Shown here one piece after another: positions 41,901 through 49,348 of a stretch of DNA of 64,000 nt (the first letter of the stretch is position 1; every line of letters starts with the position of its first letter). Below the pieces are notes generated by a model. That model saw only the letters and a list, made by a program, of their open reading frames with translations, was not told the DNA's origin and did no database searches. Where the stretch lies: contig NZ_JAGKQQ010000001.1 in the NCBI RefSeq assembly GCF_017939745.1, positions 5,518,001 through 5,582,000 on the forward strand, written 5' to 3'. The translations under genes and the position numbers were made by a program. The stretch comes from Gemmata palustris (GTDB lineage: Bacteria; Planctomycetota; Planctomycetia; Gemmatales; Gemmataceae).

Positions 41901-42563
41901 GGCAAGCAGGACGTGAACATCTTCACGCAGGTCGGGTTCGTGGTGCTCGTGGGGCTCGCGTGCAAGAACGCCATTCTGATCGTCGAGTTCGCGAAGATTG
42001 CGCGCGACAAGGGCGCGGACCTGAACGCGGCGATCCTGGAGGCGTGCGCGCTCCGGTTCCGGCCGATCATGATGACGTCGGTCGCGTTCATGCTGGGCGT
42101 GGTGCCGCTCGCGATCGCGAAGGGCGCGGGGGCCGAGATGCGCCAGGCGCTGGGCGTGGCCGTGCTGGGCGGGATGCTCGGGGTGACCGCGTTCGGCGTG
42201 TTCCTCACGCCCGTGTTCTTCGCCCTCATGGACCGCCTCGTGCGCCGCACGCGGCGCCTGACGGGGCACTCCCGGGTGATGTCGCTGGCGGAACTGGCAC
42301 TCGTCCTTGTTGCCATCCCGGGGATGCTCCTCGCGATCGAGTTCGGGTCCGAGGCGCTGCTTTACGAGATCCTGTTCGGGTTCGTCGGCCTGCTCCTCGC
42401 GGTGTTCCTCGGGATGCTGGTCATCGCCACCGGCGACACGGTGGGCACGCTCGGCGGCGCCGTGCAGGGGGCCAGTCGCATCGTGCTCGCGGTCCCGACC
42501 CGGACCGCCCGGCGGCTCGGCGACGTCGTGCGCAAGATCCGGGCGCGCGGCGGAACGAAGTAA
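38901..42563 (+). CDS. RND efflux permease, HAE1 family (first of two)
   Basis: A 1220-residue HAE1 (AcrB-type) proton-driven drug exporter. The N-terminus MIARFFIDRPIFA, the FNSLTLSPALCALLL helix, the proton-relay VGIVVDDAIVVVEAV with paired Asp, and the C-half LACKNAILIVEFAK with its conserved Lys are all present. Two unusual features: an insert of about 50 residues (roughly 948-1003) between the VWLSDPG helix end and QDVNIFTQVGF, absent in the second permease at the same spot; and a C-terminal extension of about 100 residues (from about 1120) with two more membrane helices. It is followed by a 323-bp repeat-filled spacer and a second permease gene. One adaptor gene serves both. Confidence 0.95.
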   Translation: MIARFFIDRPIFATVLSVVITLAGAMAVGSLPVSQYPKVTPPTIQIDCNYPGASAQVVSETIASPIEQQVNGVEDMLYMTSQCTSDGTYTLTVTFKSGTDLNMAQVRVQNRVNLAFPQLPEVVRATGITTRKRSPELLMTVGITSPPEPGLPEGRYDQLYLSNYAVLKLKEELQRLPGISDVTIFGQRDYAMRLWVDPDKLAARNLTAADVILALRQQNLPIAAGQVGQPPNGSGQPYQFTLTALGRLEDVEQFEQIVVKAGPQGQLVKVKDIARVELGAKSHDVANRFDDKATVGLAIFILPEANAIETAEAVKGHMAKMGTDFPPGITYEIGYDTSPFIRESIFEVFKSLRDAIVLVAIVVLVFLQTWRAAFIPLAAVPVAIIGTFGAMALAGFTINNLTLFGLVLAVGIVVDDAIVVVEAVQHQLEKGFTPREATLRAMEDVSGPIIAVGVVLGAVFLPCAFLSGIVGAFFRQFALTIAVSTLISTFNSLTLSPALCALLLKGPPDPTRKRSIFAVLMGYAFFPLTYLGQLFNRVFATVNRGYVKLVSLGLRVPLLVLAGYGAIVASGMAAFRTQPTGFIPQQDKGYMICSVQLPDAASAERTREVMSKISRIALETELDDGTGNKVRPVRHVNAVAGNSFVISAYGSNFGSMFVILDDFENRRSKTLTADAIAIELRKRFNMLCPEGQVQVFGAPAVSGLGRAGGFRIMIEDRGDVGPAMLQQQTEAFIDKANQQKQVVGLFTVFKTNSPQLVLSINVDACLQRQVDVGDVYAALQGTMGSRYANDFNRFGRTWQVNVQADDRFRDQLEDVKRLKVRNKKGDMVPLGALLTVNERSGPLVITRYNMYPAAAVNGNVSAGSSTGDAIGMLEKLAEQQLPDKMAYEWTELTFLEKQSRNTGGLVFGLSVAFVFLILSALYESWAFPLAVILVVPVCVACSLGAVWLSDPGSATQQVLQWNAGDGPEFLKLGPWALGAAGWTDRVLIGNANKWVLASGIGKQDVNIFTQVGFVVLVGLACKNAILIVEFAKIARDKGADLNAAILEACALRFRPIMMTSVAFMLGVVPLAIAKGAGAEMRQALGVAVLGGMLGVTAFGVFLTPVFFALMDRLVRRTRRLTGHSRVMSLAELALVLVAIPGMLLAIEFGSEALLYEILFGFVGLLLAVFLGMLVIATGDTVGTLGGAVQGASRIVLAVPTRTARRLGDVVRKIRARGGTK

Positions 42564-42579
42564 CCGGAGCAGTTTTCTG

Positions 42580-42808
42580 CTTTGCCCTCTCCCGCAAGGG
42601 GAGAGGGCGGCGAGGCTTTGCGAGACGGGTGAGTGACTGTGTTGAATTGGGCGCTTGTCGTTTTGTTCACAAGCGGGACGCGCCGCAATTCAACACATGT
42701 CACTGTTGGTCCTTCGGACATACCAGGGGTGGCTTCCGCACTCAGGGCGCCACCCCTCACCCCGCCGCGAAGCGCGGCGACCCTCTCCCGCAAGGGGAGA
42801 GGGCAAAG
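42580..42808. repeat. Nested palindromic element between the two permease genes
   Basis: The 42564-42886 spacer has no gene. Its ends carry CTCTCCCGCAAGGGGAGAGG copies (42587-42606 and again near 42784-42803), each self-complementary. Broader arms of about 53 bases pair imperfectly across the element. The interior has a second pair: GTGTTGAATTG near 42640 with CAATTCAACAC near 42700. The whole folds on itself and looks like a miniature mobile element or repeat cluster. Confidence 0.65.
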
Positions 42809-42886
42809 ATAAATGCAGTGACGAGCGAAGCGCTCGGTGCTTGTTCAAAGAGCACTGGGCACCAAACACTCACCACCAAGCGCGGC

Positions 42887-45800
42887 ATGTTCACACGCTT
42901 CTTCATCGACCGACCGATTTTCGCCGCGGTGCTGGCGATCATGACCGTGCTCGCGGGCATGGTCGGCCTGTACTCGCGCCCGGTCGCGCAGTACCCGGAC
43001 ATCACCCCGCCGACGGTCGAGGTGTACGGCATTTACCCGGGGGCGAACGCCCGCACCGTCGCGGACACCGTGGCTGCACCGATCGAGCAGCAGGTGAACG
43101 GCGTCGAGGACATGATGTACATGTCGTCCACGTGTGGAAACGACGGCTCGTACACGCTGACGGTCACGTTCAAGCCGGGCATCGATCTGAACATCGCTCA
43201 GGTGCTCGTGCAGAACCGCGTGAACCTGGCCGAGCCGGTACTGCCCGACCTGGTGAAGCGGCGCGGGGTGACCGTTAAGAAGAAGTCGCCCAGCCAGTTG
43301 ATGATTATCAACCTGTACAACACCGCGGACACGCCGGACGACGAGAGGGCGCGCCAGCAACTGCTCCTCGAACTGAGCAACTACGCGACCATCCAGCTCC
43401 GCGACGAACTGGCCCGGCTCCAGGGCGTGGGCGACATCACGTACCTGGGCCAGCGCGACTACTCGATGCGGATCTGGCTCGACCCCGAGAAGATGGCGGT
43501 GAAGGGGCTGTCTTCCGCCGAGGTGCTCCACGCGATCGAACAGCAGAACGCACAGGTCGCGGCCGGGCAGGTGGGCCAGCCCCCGGCCCCGCGCGGGCAG
43601 GCGTTCCAGTACACGATCAACACGTTGGGCCGGCTCACCGACGACAAACAGTTCGGCGAGATCATCTTGAAGGCCGACCCGGACAGCCGACCGGTGCGCC
43701 TCAAGGACGTGGGCCGGATCGAACTGGGCGCGCTCAGTTACGACCAGTCCTGCACGTTCGACGGCAAGCCGTCTGTGGCGCTCGCGGTGTACCAGCTCCC
43801 CGGCACCAACGCGATCGACACGGCGAAGCGCGTGCGCGAGAAGATGGCCGAACTCAAGAGCCGGTTCCCCGCGAACGTCACGTACCAGATCGCCTACGAC
43901 ACCACGCCGTTCATCGACGAGTCGATCACGGAAGTGTTCCACACGCTCCGCGACGCGGTGGTGCTCGTGGCGATCGTAATGCTCGTGTTCCTCCAGAGCT
44001 GGCGCGCCGCGATCATCCCACTGGCCGCGGTGCCGGTCGCCATCGTCGGCACGTTCGCGGCGATGGCCGTTCTCGGGTACTCGATCAACAACCTGACGCT
44101 GTTCGGGCTGGTGCTCGCGGTGGGCATCGTGGTGGACGACGCCATCGTCGTCGTCGAGGCCGTTCAGCACCACATCGAACACGGGCTCGAGCCGCGCGCC
44201 GCGACCATGAAGGCACTCGACGAGGTGTCCGGTCCCGTCATCGCGGTGGGGCTGGTGCTGTCGGCGGTGTTCGTGCCGTGCGTGTTCATCTCGGGGATCG
44301 TGGGGGAGTTCTACCGCCAGTTCGCGGTGACGATCGCGGTCAGCACGCTGATCTCGGCGTTCAACTCGCTCACGCTCAGTCCGGCGCTGTGTGCCCTGCT
44401 GCTCAAGTCCAACACCGACGCGCGGGCGCGCGACCCGCTGCCCTCGATCGCGTTCCCGCTCATCGGGGCGGGGTTCGTGTACTACTACCTGAACGCCAAC
44501 CCGCAGCCCTGGGCCGTGGGTCAACTGGACGTGCCGCTCGGGTCGATTTCCTTCTCCCTGCCGATGTCCGTGGCAGTGGCGGTGGGGGCGGCGCTGGTGG
44601 GCGGGGCGGCCGGGTGGGTGCTGCGTACCGTGCTGAACCGCACACTGGGGTACCTGTTCACCGGCTTCAACCGCGGCTTCGACGCGGTCACCGTGGGCTA
44701 CACGCGGGTCGTCGCGGTCACGCTGCGCGGGTCGCTGCTCATTCTTCTCGGTTACGGCGGCCTGCTGTACCTCACATACGACACCCTCAACACCACCCCA
44801 ACGGGCTTCATCCCGGCGCAGGACAAGGGCTACCTGCTCGTGAACGTGGTGCTCCCGGACGCCGCGTCGGTCGAGCGCACGGAACAGGAGATGCGGAAGC
44901 TGGAAGCGGTCGCCCAGCGCACGCCCGGCGTGAAACACACCGTGAGCGTGTCCGGGAACTCGGTGATGATCGGCACGACCGCACCGAACTTCGCGACGCT
45001 CTACGTCATGCTCGATGACTTCCCGAACCGGCACGACCCGGCCCTTTCCAGCGACGCGATCGCGGCCAAACTCCAGCGCGAGCTCTCGGACGAGGTTCCC
45101 GGCGCGAGGCTCACCGTGTTCGGCGCGCCGCCCGTGGACGGGCTCGGTAACACCGGCGGCTTCAAACTGATTATTGAGGACCGAGGCGATACCGGGTCGG
45201 AGGCGATCGAGGAGGCGGCACGGAGCATCGTTGAGAGTGCGGACGAGAAGGAACTGCGCGACACGTTCACGGGCTTCCGCGCCGATACGCCCTGGCTGCG
45301 GCTCCACATCGATCGCGACGCGGCCCAAACGAAGGGCGTGGCGGTCGGCGACATCGTGAGCGCGCTGCAGGTGTACTTTGGCTCGCTGTATGTCAACGAC
45401 TTCAATCTGTTCGGGCGCACGTGGCAGGTGAACGTCCAAGCCGACGAGAAGTTCCGCCGGCGCTCTTCGGACCTCAAGCGCCTGCGGGTCAAGAGCGCGG
45501 GGGTCGAACTCGAAAACCAGATGGCCGCGCAGCAGGCGAAGGCGTCCGGGAAGCCCGCTCCGCCGCCGAAGGAAATCATGGTCCCGCTGTCCACGTTCCT
45601 CTCGGTGCGCGACGCGAGCGGCCCGGTGATGGTGCAGCGGTACAACCTCTACCCCGCCGCCGCGATCACCTCGAACCCGGCGCCGGGAACCAGTTCGGGT
45701 CAGGCGCTCGCCGCAATGGAGCGCACCGCGAACGAGAAGCTCCCCGCCACTATGAAGGCCGAGTGGACCGAACTCGCGCTGTTGCAACTGGAAACGAAGG

Positions 45801-46348
45801 ACACCGCGCTGCGGGCGTTCGTGTTGAGTGTGGTGCTGGTGTTCTTGGTTCTGGCCGCGCAGTACGAGAGCTGGGCGCTACCACTGGCCGTGATTCTGGT
45901 GGTCCCGATGTGCATCCTGAGTGCCGCGATCGGCGTTCTGTACGCGGGCCAGGACGTGAACATCTTCACGCAAGTCGGGTTCGTGGTGCTCGTGGGGCTC
46001 GCGTGCAAGAACGCCATCCTCATCATCGAATTCGCGAAACAGCGGGCCGACGCGGGCGCAACGCGATGGGAAGCGGCGCTCGATGCGTGCAAGCTGCGCT
46101 TGCGGCCGATCATCATGACGTCGGTCGCGTTCATTATCGGCGTGGTGCCACTGGTGCTGGCGAAGGGGGCCGGGGCCGAGATGCGCCATGCACTCGGCAC
46201 GGCGGTGTTTGCCGGGATGCTGGGGGTGACCGCGTTCGGGCTGTTCTTGACGCCGGTGTTCTTCGTGGTGATTCAGCGATTGAAGGAATCGTGGGCCGGC
46301 GCCAGCGAGCTGGTGCCCGAGGCCCCGCCTCCCTCAACTCATGAATGA
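42887..46348 (+). CDS. RND efflux permease, HAE1 family (second of two)
   Basis: A 1153-residue HAE1 (AcrB-type) permease. The N-terminus MFTRFFIDRPIFAAVLAI matches that of the first permease, and the same key motifs are kept: VGIVVDDAIVVVEAVQHH with paired Asp, FNSLTLSPALCALLL and LACKNAILIIEFAK with the Lys. It lacks the 50-residue insert and long C-terminal extension of its neighbour. An extra segment sits in the loop with GVELENQMAAQQAKASGKPAPPP (about residues 877-900). ATG 42887 is the conserved start; the frame stays open far upstream inside the previous gene, which is only a high-GC artefact. The two permeases could form homotrimers with different substrates, or mix as MdtB and MdtC do. 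Confidence 0.95.
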   Translation: MFTRFFIDRPIFAAVLAIMTVLAGMVGLYSRPVAQYPDITPPTVEVYGIYPGANARTVADTVAAPIEQQVNGVEDMMYMSSTCGNDGSYTLTVTFKPGIDLNIAQVLVQNRVNLAEPVLPDLVKRRGVTVKKKSPSQLMIINLYNTADTPDDERARQQLLLELSNYATIQLRDELARLQGVGDITYLGQRDYSMRIWLDPEKMAVKGLSSAEVLHAIEQQNAQVAAGQVGQPPAPRGQAFQYTINTLGRLTDDKQFGEIILKADPDSRPVRLKDVGRIELGALSYDQSCTFDGKPSVALAVYQLPGTNAIDTAKRVREKMAELKSRFPANVTYQIAYDTTPFIDESITEVFHTLRDAVVLVAIVMLVFLQSWRAAIIPLAAVPVAIVGTFAAMAVLGYSINNLTLFGLVLAVGIVVDDAIVVVEAVQHHIEHGLEPRAATMKALDEVSGPVIAVGLVLSAVFVPCVFISGIVGEFYRQFAVTIAVSTLISAFNSLTLSPALCALLLKSNTDARARDPLPSIAFPLIGAGFVYYYLNANPQPWAVGQLDVPLGSISFSLPMSVAVAVGAALVGGAAGWVLRTVLNRTLGYLFTGFNRGFDAVTVGYTRVVAVTLRGSLLILLGYGGLLYLTYDTLNTTPTGFIPAQDKGYLLVNVVLPDAASVERTEQEMRKLEAVAQRTPGVKHTVSVSGNSVMIGTTAPNFATLYVMLDDFPNRHDPALSSDAIAAKLQRELSDEVPGARLTVFGAPPVDGLGNTGGFKLIIEDRGDTGSEAIEEAARSIVESADEKELRDTFTGFRADTPWLRLHIDRDAAQTKGVAVGDIVSALQVYFGSLYVNDFNLFGRTWQVNVQADEKFRRRSSDLKRLRVKSAGVELENQMAAQQAKASGKPAPPPKEIMVPLSTFLSVRDASGPVMVQRYNLYPAAAITSNPAPGTSSGQALAAMERTANEKLPATMKAEWTELALLQLETKDTALRAFVLSVVLVFLVLAAQYESWALPLAVILVVPMCILSAAIGVLYAGQDVNIFTQVGFVVLVGLACKNAILIIEFAKQRADAGATRWEAALDACKLRLRPIIMTSVAFIIGVVPLVLAKGAGAEMRHALGTAVFAGMLGVTAFGLFLTPVFFVVIQRLKESWAGASELVPEAPPPSTHE

Positions 46349-46416
46349 AGGGCATTCTTCCGGCACGCGCCTTGCGGTAGAATCTCAGCGCGGCCCCTCA
46401 CCGCGGAGGAACACCA

Positions 46417-47016
46417 ATGGCGCGCATCCTGTTCGCACTCGTGGCAACGGCCGGGTTCGCCGGCTTTGCCGATGCTCAGCAAAACCTACCCCTTTCACCA
46501 GGTGTCCGACCGGTGATGCCGGCGGGCATCGGCGCTGCGACGTCGCGCCCGGGTCAGCCGGGCATCATCTACTTCCCCGCAATCGCTCCGTGGGGGTGGG
46601 CCAACGGTTGGGCCTACCAGTCGTCCTACAGTCCGTGGACCGGCTTGGGGTACACGTTCGGCGGGTATCTCCCCAACGGGACCACAACCATCGCGCCCGT
46701 CCAAGACGCCCCCGCGCAGCGCCCGCAGAAACCCGAACCACGGATCGTGCTAGCGAACGAGTTCCCGGCAACGCTTTCGCTCCAGTTCCCGGCCGCGGCC
46801 GAGGTCTGGCTCAATGGGGAAAAGGTGAAGGGCGAGGCGCAAGAGTCGCGCGCCCTGACGTCCCCCGTGTTGAGGCCGGGTACGCAGTACACCTTCGAGG
46901 TGAAAGCCCGCTGGACGAGTCGCGGTAAAATCTATGAGAGTGCCCGAACCGTGACACTCGGTCCGGGAGACCACAGTCGGCTGCTCGTCGTATCCGGGAC
47001 CGAAGTACGGGAATAA
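46417..47016 (+). CDS. Exported TIGR03000-type protein (first of a tandem pair)
   Basis: A 199-residue exported protein; signal peptide MARILFALVATAGFAG with cleavage near DA/QQ. The middle is Pro/Gly/Trp/Tyr-rich (about 40-90). The C-terminal 75 residues have the planctomycete TIGR03000 pattern: FPAAAEVWLNGEKVKG, RALTSPVLRPGTQYTFEVKARW and a final VTLGPGDHSRLLVV. The domain is a beta-sandwich of unknown role. A strong GGAGGA site (46406-46411) precedes the ATG. The next gene encodes a close relative only 20 bp away, and the C-terminal DNA is nearly identical over about 70 bases, so the pair is a recent duplication or is kept alike by gene conversion. Confidence 0.85.
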   Translation: MARILFALVATAGFAGFADAQQNLPLSPGVRPVMPAGIGAATSRPGQPGIIYFPAIAPWGWANGWAYQSSYSPWTGLGYTFGGYLPNGTTTIAPVQDAPAQRPQKPEPRIVLANEFPATLSLQFPAAAEVWLNGEKVKGEAQESRALTSPVLRPGTQYTFEVKARWTSRGKIYESARTVTLGPGDHSRLLVVSGTEVRE

Positions 47017-47036
47017 GTGCCCACCGGAGAGACACC

Positions 47037-47684
47037 ATGATCCGCACCCTTGCGGCACTTCTGGCGCTGACCAGTTGTGCCGAGTTCGCGAGCGCGCAAC
47101 GCCATAGCGCTCCCCTTCCACTTTCGCCGGGCGTTCACCCGGGTAGCCCCATCGGACCGGGAACGCAGTTCATCCCTCAAGCCACGCCCCGATTCACGCC
47201 CGCCGGCGGAGGGGGCGCGCACGGGGGGCACGGCTGGGCCGGCCCGGGGCGCTACTTCTCCAGTTACGATCGCAACTATCTCTTCGGTTCCGGGTTGTAC
47301 GAGTACGGCGCTTACGGGGGGTACGGATACGGTTACGGCCCGTCGTATGACTACGCGCCTTCAGTTATCGTTGAGTTCGTCCCCGCACTTCCGCCGAGAC
47401 CGCCCGAACCGCGGATCGTGTTGGCGAACGAGTTCCCGGCGACGCTTTCGCTCCAGTTCCCGGCCGCGGCCGAGGTCTGGCTGAACGGGAAGGCCGTGGC
47501 CGGTGGCGCGAGCGAGGAGCGCGTGCTCACGTCCCCGGTGCTCAAACCGGGCGAGCAATTTGCCTTCGAGGTCAAGTCTCGTTGGTCCGTTAGCGGCAAA
47601 ACTTACGAGAACACGCGCACCGTGACACTCGGTTCCGGGGACCGAAGTCGGCTGCTCGTTGTATCGGGAGCCGAAGTGAAATAA
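47037..47684 (+). CDS. Exported TIGR03000-type protein (second of the pair)
   Basis: A 215-residue exported protein with the same plan as its upstream neighbour: signal peptide (LAALLALTSCAEFASA), then a Gly/Tyr-rich segment (about 55-105, with YGGYGYGYGPSYDY), then the TIGR03000-type C-terminus (FPAAAEVWLNGKAVAG, RVLTSPVLKPGEQFAFEVKSRW, VTLGSGDRSRLLVV). The Cys in LTSCAEF could form a lipobox, but the spacing is poor. It starts 20 bp after the first copy and was probably transcribed with it. The Tyr/Gly tract differs strongly from the first copy's middle, while the C-terminal domain is nearly the same. Confidence 0.85.
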   Translation: MIRTLAALLALTSCAEFASAQRHSAPLPLSPGVHPGSPIGPGTQFIPQATPRFTPAGGGGAHGGHGWAGPGRYFSSYDRNYLFGSGLYEYGAYGGYGYGYGPSYDYAPSVIVEFVPALPPRPPEPRIVLANEFPATLSLQFPAAAEVWLNGKAVAGGASEERVLTSPVLKPGEQFAFEVKSRWSVSGKTYENTRTVTLGSGDRSRLLVVSGAEVK

Positions 47685-47716
47685 CACTTGCCCGCAACGC
47701 ACCGTACACTGTGAGT

Positions 47717-49258
47717 ATGCCGATACTCTTGGTGTTCGTGCTCATCGCCGCGTGCCTCCCGGTTGAGTGGCCGCTCCCGCCCTTCGCCCCCGAGCGCGAG
47801 GCCGCGTTCGCACTCACGGGCGGGGCCGTGGCACTGGTTCTGGCGCTCCCGTTTGCCCTCCGCACCTGGGTCATTCGTACCCTCCGCATCGACCCGGCCC
47901 GCCGGTACGAGGTCGCGCGGGTGTACAACTGGTGGCGTCGGGCGCTGTTCTTTATCAACATCGGAACGGTCGTCGCGTCCGTTCTCGCGTTCGGGTGGGG
48001 GTGGCTCGTCTGGCGCGAGACCCTCATCTTCTGGAACAAATCCGCGCAAACCGCGCCCTTTGCTGAACTTATGGTTCCGCTCCCCTACTTCGTCGTCCTC
48101 CTGGGGTGCTGGTTCATCTACTACGACGCCGAGCGCGCGCTGCACCGCGTGCTGCACCTCGGGGACCGCCCGTACTGGCCCCGGTCCGCGTACCTGCTCC
48201 ACAACCTGCGCCAGTTCGCGCTGATGGTGCTGTTGCCCATCGTGCTGATCGTGACGCAGCAGACGCTCGGTCGGTACGCGCCGGAGACGTCGCGGACCGC
48301 GCTCTACAAGATCGCGTCGCTGGCGGTCGTGCCGTGCGTTATCTTGTTCATGCCGCTCGTGATGAAGCCGCTTTTGGGGCTGCGGCCCATGCCCGCGGGA
48401 CCGACGCGGGACCGGTTCGAGGCGCTGGCGAAGCGGCTCGATTTCCGCTGCGCGGACTACCTGCTGTGGCACACACACGGGGCCGCGGTGAACGCCTTCA
48501 TCACCGGGCTGTTACCCCGGGTGCGGTACGTCGTTTTTACTGACCGAATATTGGAAGACCTTCCACCGGACGAACTGGACGGCGTGCTCGGCCACGAGAT
48601 CGGCCACGCGAAGCACGGCCACATCTGGCTGTACGCGATCTTCCTTGCTCTGAGCCTGTCCGTACTGGCGGCGCTGGCACTGTACCTCGACCGGTGCCTC
48701 GGCACGGCCACGTCCGAGCAGATGGTGCGCCTGCGGGTCTGGCTCGAGGGGTTCAAAACGTGGGTTCTGCTGCCCCCCATCGCTCTGATCGCGGGTTACT
48801 TGTTCGTGGTGTTCGGTGCGCTGTCGCGGCGCTGCGAGCGACAGGCCGATCTGTACGGGTGCAAGACAGTTTCGTGCGCGAACCCGGTGTGTACCGAGCA
48901 CGACGAGAAGACCGTTTACCCGCCGGGCGGTAACTGCTTGTGCCCGACCGGTATCCGAACGTTCGCCCGCGCACTCGATCGCGTGCGCGAGCTGAACGGC
49001 ATGGAGCACGAAACCGGGGACTGGCGCTCGTTGCGCCGGGTGCTGCGGTCCGCGTGGGGGTGGGTGCGGGCCTGGCAACACGGCCCGATTTCCCGTCGGA
49101 GTTCGTACTTGTTGGACGTCGCCAACGGGCTCGTCGACGAGCCCCGGTTCCAGCGCCGGGTGTTCGCGTTCAAGTGCGTGCTGATGGCGTCCCTGGTCGC
49201 CGCACTCGTCGCGCTCGGTGAGGCCGTCGGGTGGAAAGACCTGTTCGATGCGTTGTAA
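47717..49258 (+). CDS. M48 family membrane metalloprotease with Cys-rich insert
   Basis: A 513-residue integral membrane protease (HtpX/Ste24-like). Several membrane helices precede the zinc site HEIGH at about residues 293-297 (GHEIGHAKHGH); the third ligand is the Glu in RRCERQADLYG (about 375). After that Glu comes an insert with five Cys (about 381-412: GCKTVSCANPVC, then NCLC) which is not part of the standard fold and could bind a second metal. The C-terminal part holds a further helix. ATG 47717 and the GTG 47711 two codons earlier are both possible. Role in envelope protein quality control is inferred from the family. It follows the TIGR03000 pair and precedes an NHLRC2-like gene. Confidence 0.9.
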   Translation: MPILLVFVLIAACLPVEWPLPPFAPEREAAFALTGGAVALVLALPFALRTWVIRTLRIDPARRYEVARVYNWWRRALFFINIGTVVASVLAFGWGWLVWRETLIFWNKSAQTAPFAELMVPLPYFVVLLGCWFIYYDAERALHRVLHLGDRPYWPRSAYLLHNLRQFALMVLLPIVLIVTQQTLGRYAPETSRTALYKIASLAVVPCVILFMPLVMKPLLGLRPMPAGPTRDRFEALAKRLDFRCADYLLWHTHGAAVNAFITGLLPRVRYVVFTDRILEDLPPDELDGVLGHEIGHAKHGHIWLYAIFLALSLSVLAALALYLDRCLGTATSEQMVRLRVWLEGFKTWVLLPPIALIAGYLFVVFGALSRRCERQADLYGCKTVSCANPVCTEHDEKTVYPPGGNCLCPTGIRTFARALDRVRELNGMEHETGDWRSLRRVLRSAWGWVRAWQHGPISRRSSYLLDVANGLVDEPRFQRRVFAFKCVLMASLVAALVALGEAVGWKDLFDAL

Positions 49259-49348
49259 CGATGGGGCCGGTTCTGTGCTCCGCTCTATGCGGCGCGGATG
49301 GCATTGGTTACGATAGTGGCGACCACGACCGACCCAGGAGTGAGCACG

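Noticed and set aside
41192-42886. In-frame upstream extension of the second permease
   Set aside because: The frame is open through the end of the first permease, but the family N-terminus begins at ATG 42887 and the upstream residues are meaningless.
42845-45787. 980-codon minus-strand open frame opposite the second RND permease
   Set aside because: Composition is Arg/His/Val low-complexity with no domain, while the plus strand shows full RND motifs.
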